Shown piece after piece: positions 43,924 through 48,079 of a stretch of DNA of 48,079 nucleotides; position 1 is the stretch's first letter, and the number at the start of each line of letters is the position of its first letter. The DNA comes from Oscillospiraceae bacterium. GTDB lineage: Bacteria; Bacillota; Clostridia; Oscillospirales; Acutalibacteraceae. The notes beneath the pieces are model-generated. The model had not been told where the DNA came from. It made no database searches and worked only from the letters and a program-made list of their open reading frames with translations. The position numbers and the translations under genes are program-made. The DNA lies in contig SVPI01000014.1 in assembly GCA_015065935.1 (NCBI GenBank), forward strand, positions 1 to 48,079. Direction: 5' to 3'.

Positions 43924-44197
43924 GGCTAACGAGAGTCGAACCCATTACGGTTTCGCTCGCCGCATTTTACCGTTTTTCTCGCGCTTATTTTTGTAAGGCG
44001 ACAGCCTTACTGCAAATTTCACGCTTCGCCTTCCGAAAAAATGCGGCAGAGATAAACTCTACGACCTGCCAAATAAATAATTTTTTGGGAGGGCGAAGTC
44101 GAAGAATGCAGTAATACTAACGTATTACAAATGATGAGACGAGAAAAAACAGAAAATTATTATTTGTCAGGCGTGACGGGTTCGACTCTCGTTAGCC
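43924..44197 (+). mobile_element. MITE-like element, copy 2 (downstream of ftsZ)
   Basis: A 274-bp element with near-perfect inverted ends GGCTAACGAGAGTCGAACCC. TA lies at both flanks (43922-43923 and 44198-44199). Internal hairpins are GTAAGGC-gaca-GCCTTAC (43993-44010) and GTAATAC-taac-GTATTAC (44111-44128). It matches the complement of copy 1 along its length. It carries no transposase. Open frames inside it are judged spurious. Confidence 0.85.
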
Positions 44198-44220
44198 TAA
44201 TCGAAAGGTTATTTTGTTCT

Positions 44221-44961
44221 ATGCTTAAAAATGATTATAAAATTGTTTTAAAAACCTTTGTCAGCCTTTGTGTTGCGGTAATAATGTGCTTTTTTATTTA
44301 TTTTTCGGTACAGTTTGCCTGGGGCGCATTTTTTACAAAAAATGAAAGCTATACAGTTTATGAAACCACCGATAGCGGGGAGAATATTGAACTTTATACT
44401 TTCAATCTTGCCGATGGTCTTGATGAACAGTTCGCCGACCTTGAAAAGCAGGGAAAAACCGTTGTAAAGGTTTATAACCGCTCAAAGTTAACCGAAGGGC
44501 AGGAGCTTTCAGCAAATCTGATTTGTTTCGCTTTTACCTTTGTAACCCTACTTTTCCTTAACTATAACCGTATTTGGACTCTTGGTACCAATGATAACAA
44601 TAAGGTGAAATTTGGTAGGGCAAAGGAGGATAAGCTTAAGGGACTTAAAATAGGGCTTATTTGTTCTATCCCATCATTCCTGCTTTTTGTGTTGGCCATT
44701 CTTTCAAGGTTTGGCGTTTTACCTCAGGTTTTATTCAGCGTTTATAAGCTTGCAAATTTCCATTTGTTTAGCATAAATAACATTATTTTTGGCACCGAGG
44801 CCACAATTGCACTTTCTCAAATTCCTGTTTGGAAGTTTGCAGTTGCATTTTTACCCCTGCTTATTTTACCCGCAATTTGCACGGTGGCTTATGTGCTCGG
44901 CTATAAGGATATTTCACTTAAAGAAAAATTTATTTATAAGGATAAGAAAGGAAAACACTAA
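44221..44961 (+). CDS. Membrane protein of unknown function
   Basis: A 246-residue protein not assigned to a family. A membrane segment lies at about 12-36, an extracellular charged stretch at about 40-90, a second hydrophobic segment at about 97-115, and three more towards the C-terminus. The ATG at 44221 is preceded by GAAAGG at 13 bp; the open frame extends upstream into the repeat element, but that part is repeat-derived. It overlaps the YesL-like gene by one base, so they work together or are at least co-expressed. Confidence 0.7.
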   Translation: MLKNDYKIVLKTFVSLCVAVIMCFFIYFSVQFAWGAFFTKNESYTVYETTDSGENIELYTFNLADGLDEQFADLEKQGKTVVKVYNRSKLTEGQELSANLICFAFTFVTLLFLNYNRIWTLGTNDNNKVKFGRAKEDKLKGLKIGLICSIPSFLLFVLAILSRFGVLPQVLFSVYKLANFHLFSINNIIFGTEATIALSQIPVWKFAVAFLPLLILPAICTVAYVLGYKDISLKEKFIYKDKKGKH

Positions 44962-45770
44962 TGGCAGGTTTTTTTGGTATCGGCGATTTCACAAAAGAGG
45001 GACCGGGCATTGAAAAGAATGCACCCGAAAAGAAAAAATTTGTAGTTTTTTTCGAAACCTTTTTTAGAAATTTTTGGAAATTTATTCCGCTTAATTTATT
45101 ATTCTTTGCGGTTTCCTTACCCCTTGTAACAAACGGTCTTTCCTATGTTGGCTATACTCATGTTGCCCGCAATACCGCTCGTGAAAAGCACTCCTTCGGT
45201 GTTAGCGATTTCTTTGAAACAATTAAGAAAAATTGGAAACAAGCGCTCATTCTCGGCATTATAAATGTTGTTATTTTATCTGTTATTGCCGTTGATATTT
45301 ATTTCTTTAATATGATGGAGGGAACTCTATCAATTTTAGGTCTTGGTATTGCTCTTGCAAGCCTTGTGGTCTTTTCATTTATGAAATATTATATGTGGAC
45401 CCTTGCAATGACCTTTAATTTCTCCATCGGTCAGCTTTTTAAAAACAGCTTTAAATTTGCGTTTTTAAATATTAAGAAAAACATTTTAGTTGGTGTTTGC
45501 CTGCTGGTGTTTTATGCAATTGTTGCAGTTATCGCACTTTACCTGCCTTTACCGCTTAGTATAATTATTGCTTTGCTGCTTGTAGTTTGTGTTTTACCGG
45601 GCTTTAAATGCCTGCTCATTCAGTTTTGCACCTTCGATGCAATCAGAAAATTTATTATCGACCCTTATTACGAAAAACATCCCGATGATGATATTGAGCT
45701 TCGCTTATCATTAGGACTTTCGGTTCCCGAAAAATATTTGCCACACGATGATTTTGAAGAAAACGAATAA
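44961..45770 (+). CDS. YesL-like (DUF624) membrane protein
   Basis: A 269-residue protein. The N-terminal GIGDFTKEGPGIEKN and the following FFETFFRNFWKFIPLNLLFF with SLPLVTNG match DUF624/YesL proteins. About six membrane segments are seen. YesL-like genes often lie near carbohydrate-use genes in Firmicutes, but the function is unknown. Its ATG overlaps the upstream stop (TAATG). The strong terminator after it closes the operon. Confidence 0.8.
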   Translation: MAGFFGIGDFTKEGPGIEKNAPEKKKFVVFFETFFRNFWKFIPLNLLFFAVSLPLVTNGLSYVGYTHVARNTAREKHSFGVSDFFETIKKNWKQALILGIINVVILSVIAVDIYFFNMMEGTLSILGLGIALASLVVFSFMKYYMWTLAMTFNFSIGQLFKNSFKFAFLNIKKNILVGVCLLVFYAIVAVIALYLPLPLSIIIALLLVVCVLPGFKCLLIQFCTFDAIRKFIIDPYYEKHPDDDIELRLSLGLSVPEKYLPHDDFEENE

Positions 45771-45771
45771 G

Positions 45772-45803
45772 AAAAGACCTCATCTTTGGATGAGGTCTTT
45801 TCT
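45772..45803. terminator. Terminator after the YesL-like gene
   Basis: The hairpin AAAAGACCTCATC-tttg-GATGAGGTCTTTT is followed by T-rich sequence. It is symmetric enough to serve degV from the other side as well. Confidence 0.9.
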
Positions 45804-45805
45804 GC

Positions 45806-45899
45806 TATATTAAAGGGGCATAAACGGTAGTCTGTGGATAATAAGCAAATTATCGCCGCTTTTTGGGATATCCCTCTTTGCGCCCCTAAAACAGTATAT
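45806..45899. other. Structured intergenic segment, possible small RNA or degV 3' region
   Basis: AGGGGC (45814-45819) pairs with GCCCCT (45882-45887). Inside are a hairpin GATAAT-aagcaa-ATTATC (45837-45854) and a palindrome GGGATATCCC (45865-45874). It lies between two convergent genes. I do not recognise it as a known RNA family. Strand cannot be decided. Confidence 0.4.
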
Positions 45900-45905
45900 G
45901 CCGAA

Positions 45906-46766
45906 CTATTTAATTGGTGACTTTCTTATAAAGAGCACGCCGAGTGTGTCCCTGCCGCAGTGGGAAGAAACGGTGCAGCCTGCGCGGGTGACATAAATAT
46001 TCTTAAAATAGTTGCAGGCCTTTACCTGTTCAACAACGCTGTTAACAATTTCCTCGTCACAGCCCGCGTGGGTTACGAAAACATGGTCGGGGAGAATGTC
46101 GCTTAAATCGCTTAATTTGTCGTTAACATATTCTTTTAGAACATCAATGTATTTTCCTCTGTATTTCTTAACAACGCCCATGGTGCCGTTTTTAACCTGA
46201 ATGCAGGGTTTAAGCTTTAAAAGGTTTGCGCCAAAGGCAGCAACGGCAGAGCAACGGCCGCCCTTGTGGAGATATTCAAGGTTATCAATAACAAAGGAAG
46301 CATCGCTGCAGGGGAGCATTTCGTTAATTTTTTCAAGAATTTCCTCGGCCTCCATTCCGCTTTCGGCAAGCTCAGCGGCAGCAATCATAACAACACCAAT
46401 GCCGGTTGAAAGATTGCGAGAATCAATAACATAAACATTTTCTAAATCCTCAGCAGCCATGCGGGCGTTATTGTAGGTTGAAGACATTTCAGAGCTGATG
46501 GTGAAATGGATAACCGTTTTGCCTGCATCAACAAGGGGCTTGAAGAAATCATAACAATCGCTGTAGTTATTAGCGTTTGTTTTGGGTAGTTCGCCTGTCT
46601 TGCTGTGGTGCTCGTAAATCATTTCGGGTGTAATTTGAACACCGTCATCAAGGAAAAGCTTATCACCAAGGGTAATTCCCATAGGAATAGTGTTTATATT
46701 GTAGCGTTCGCGAAGCTGAACACTTAAATCTGATGTGCTGTCACTTGTAATAACAATATTGCTCAC
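45906..46766 (-). CDS. DegV family fatty-acid-binding protein
   Basis: A 286-residue protein of the DegV family. It has the N-terminal VITDSTSDLSVQLRERY-type opening (here ITSDSTSDLS), HFTISSEMSSTYNNARMAAE, DSRNLSTGIG and the C-terminal HCGRDTLGVLF. DegV proteins bind fatty acids and present them to fatty acid kinase FakA for phospholipid synthesis. The partner kinase is not in the window. AGGAGGT precedes the ATG. Confidence 0.92.
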   Translation of the reverse strand: MSNIVITSDSTSDLSVQLRERYNINTIPMGITLGDKLFLDDGVQITPEMIYEHHSKTGELPKTNANNYSDCYDFFKPLVDAGKTVIHFTISSEMSSTYNNARMAAEDLENVYVIDSRNLSTGIGVVMIAAAELAESGMEAEEILEKINEMLPCSDASFVIDNLEYLHKGGRCSAVAAFGANLLKLKPCIQVKNGTMGVVKKYRGKYIDVLKEYVNDKLSDLSDILPDHVFVTHAGCDEEIVNSVVEQVKACNYFKNIYVTRAGCTVSSHCGRDTLGVLFIRKSPIK

Positions 46767-46881
46767 AAAAAGACCTCCTAATAATCATTAAGATTATTTT
46801 ATCACAAAATGATAACAATCACAAGGCTTTTTGTAAATATTTGTAACGAAAAAAGATCTTTTCTTATTTAAGATTTAGTGC

Positions 46882-46918
46882 TATAATAAATTTGTGACAA
46901 CGAATTTTGTCACAAATT
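46882..46918 (+). promoter_or_regulatory. Promoter -10 and inverted-repeat operator of the deacetylase gene
   Basis: TATAAT (46882-46887) is followed at once by a perfect 12-bp inverted repeat AATTTGTGACAA-cgaatt-TTGTCACAAATT (46889-46918). The -35 is poor, suggesting dependence on an activator or strong control. Each arm contains a near-palindromic TTGTNACAA, so it may also be two operator half-sites. Confidence 0.6.
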
Positions 46919-46940
46919 ATCCAGAGAGAAGGGAAACAAA

Positions 46941-47924
46941 GTGGAAAAATCTCGCAAAATTAACGTTAAAATGTTGATTTTAACCATAATTTGCGGTGTT
47001 TTGACACTTGCGCTGATTTTCTCCGCTGTTTTTATTGTAAAGCAAAACGGCGAAATCGGCGAGGCCAGAACAGCATTAGCGCAGGCACAGGCAACAAACA
47101 GTCAACTGAAAACCGAAAAGGATTCTATTGAGAGTCAAATTTCCGAAAAGGATAATAAAATTTCCTCACTGGAAAGTCGTGTTGACTATCTTGAAAAGCT
47201 TAAAGCCGAAAAGCTGAATCCGCAAGTAAAGCCGGCGGTAGACCCTAATGCTACCGCCAAAAAGGCTTTGCTGGAAGCCGAGGCGAAAAAGCTTGCCAAT
47301 CAAAAAGCCGCTGCAAATGACCAAAAACTCTGCTTTCTAACCTTTGATGATGGCCCCTGCGCCAACACAGGCGAGGTTCTTCGTATTTTAAAGGAAAAAG
47401 ATGCCAAGGCAACTTTTTTTGTAACGAATCAGTTCTCAAAATATCGTTATTATTTAAAGCAAATTGATGCCGATGGTCACGCTATAGGAATCCACACCGC
47501 AACACACCGCTATGGGGATATTTACAAAAGCGAAGCCGCATTTTTTAACGACTTAAACACAATGGGAAACATAATTAAAGCAGAGGTCGGCTATTTCCCT
47601 AAAATTACCCGTTTTCCGGGCGGCAGCAGTAACTCATACAGTCTTACAAAACAATTGGTTTATAGCGTTTACGCTAAAGGCTATCAGTATTTTGACTGGA
47701 ATGTAAGCTCGGGCGATGCATCGGCAAAAAAGGTTCCCGCAACTATAGCCGCTAATGTTATTAACGGTGCTAAGGGCAGAGATTCTATTTGTGTTTTAAT
47801 GCACGATTTGCATAAAGAAACAGCCCAGGCGCTCCCTGCAATTATTGATGGACTTAGAGCCCAAGGCTATGTGTTTATGCCCCTAACCGCTGATAATTAC
47901 GGCTATCATCATAGACCTTATTAA
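46941..47924 (+). CDS. Membrane-anchored polysaccharide deacetylase (NodB domain)
   Basis: A 327-residue protein. An N-terminal membrane anchor (about 10-32) is followed by a coiled-coil (about 38-85) and the NodB catalytic domain (about 130-320). Motifs are TFDDGP (about 133), HTATH (about 183, metal His) and RFPGGSSN, as in peptidoglycan or chitin deacetylases of the CE4 family. It probably modifies cell-wall glycan outside the cell; peptidoglycan N-deacetylation gives lysozyme resistance in other Firmicutes. The start is GTG with GAAGGGA upstream. Confidence 0.9.
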   Translation: MEKSRKINVKMLILTIICGVLTLALIFSAVFIVKQNGEIGEARTALAQAQATNSQLKTEKDSIESQISEKDNKISSLESRVDYLEKLKAEKLNPQVKPAVDPNATAKKALLEAEAKKLANQKAAANDQKLCFLTFDDGPCANTGEVLRILKEKDAKATFFVTNQFSKYRYYLKQIDADGHAIGIHTATHRYGDIYKSEAAFFNDLNTMGNIIKAEVGYFPKITRFPGGSSNSYSLTKQLVYSVYAKGYQYFDWNVSSGDASAKKVPATIAANVINGAKGRDSICVLMHDLHKETAQALPAIIDGLRAQGYVFMPLTADNYGYHHRPY

Positions 47925-48002
47925 AAGTAAAAGCGTTCCGAACGGGTGTTGGTCTTAGGGATGAAATGCCTAAAAAAGTAAATTTTTGCGGCCTAATGTG
48001 TT

Positions 48003-48043
48003 AAAAAGCCGTGGTACGCGTCAGCGTTACCACGGCTTTTTGC
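48003..48043 (+). terminator. Terminator at the right end
   Basis: A strong hairpin AAAAGCCGTGGTA-CGC-gtca-GCG-TTACCACGGCTTTT with a T-run. The 78 bases between the deacetylase stop and this hairpin hold nothing recognised. Confidence 0.88.
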
Positions 48044-48079
48044 CTTTTATCCCACTAAAAATTTTTCTTTTTTAGGTGC

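Noticed and set aside
44176-44197. tRNA gene at the element terminus
   Set aside because: Only a T-arm can be formed; there is no acceptor, D-arm or anticodon arm.
44131-44220. N-terminal extension of the membrane protein after ftsZ
   Set aside because: It is encoded by the end of element copy 2; the ATG at 44221 follows a ribosome site and opens into a membrane segment.
1-48079. CRISPR array, rRNA genes or a replication origin
   Set aside because: No regularly spaced direct repeats, rRNA-like blocks or clusters of DnaA boxes were seen by eye.

Overview
The window looks like a chromosomal segment of a low-GC Gram-positive anaerobe of the class Clostridia, most like gut Oscillospirales/Ruminococcaceae. 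This is inferred from gene content: a ctsR-mcsA-mcsB-clpC operon, a CdaR-type regulator before ftsEX, VanZ, DegV, YesL-like proteins, ECF-type RibU, NfnAB, FMN and SAM-I riboswitches, and a MurE with the DNPR motif of meso-diaminopimelate ligases. No rRNA, tRNA or CRISPR array was found.

Left end (1-7230): the tail of a large serine recombinase, then a two-gene accessory module with its own promoter. The first protein has a TIR domain followed by about 39 MORN repeats. The second is a membrane protein with two Rossmann (RCK/TrkA-N-like) regions and a C-terminal RyR domain. A convergent PPP-family metallophosphatase shares the module's terminator. This module is the best candidate for an undescribed system, plausibly NAD-derived-nucleotide signalling to a membrane effector in phage defence.

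Housekeeping (7230-31010): CdaR-like regulator, ftsE-ftsX and a secreted M23 peptidase (division-linked wall hydrolysis); vanZ; an unannotated 36-residue Cys/Gly-rich gene on the minus strand; ctsR-mcsA-mcsB-clpC with CtsR operators; two flavoproteins; gap; a histidine phosphatase; malQ; the minus-strand operon murI-DUF1934-argS; FMN riboswitch-ribU; and SAM-I riboswitch-metK-nfnA-nfnB.

Division and cell wall (31100-43800): mraZ (with operator repeats), rsmH, ftsL, a PASTA penicillin-binding protein, murE, mraY, ftsW, murG, murA, ftsQ and ftsZ. murF, murD and ftsA are absent from their usual places, and FtsZ lacks the usual C-terminal peptide. Right end (43800-48079): a two-gene membrane-protein operon, degV, and a polysaccharide deacetylase behind a perfect 12-bp inverted repeat.

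A second notable theme is a family of about 273-bp MITE-like elements. There is a full copy between murE and mraY, a full inverted copy downstream of ftsZ, and a lone end between ctsR and mcsA. They have inverted termini, apparent TA target duplications, covarying internal hairpins and termini that mimic a tRNA T-arm. Two of the three sit exactly on a stop codon.
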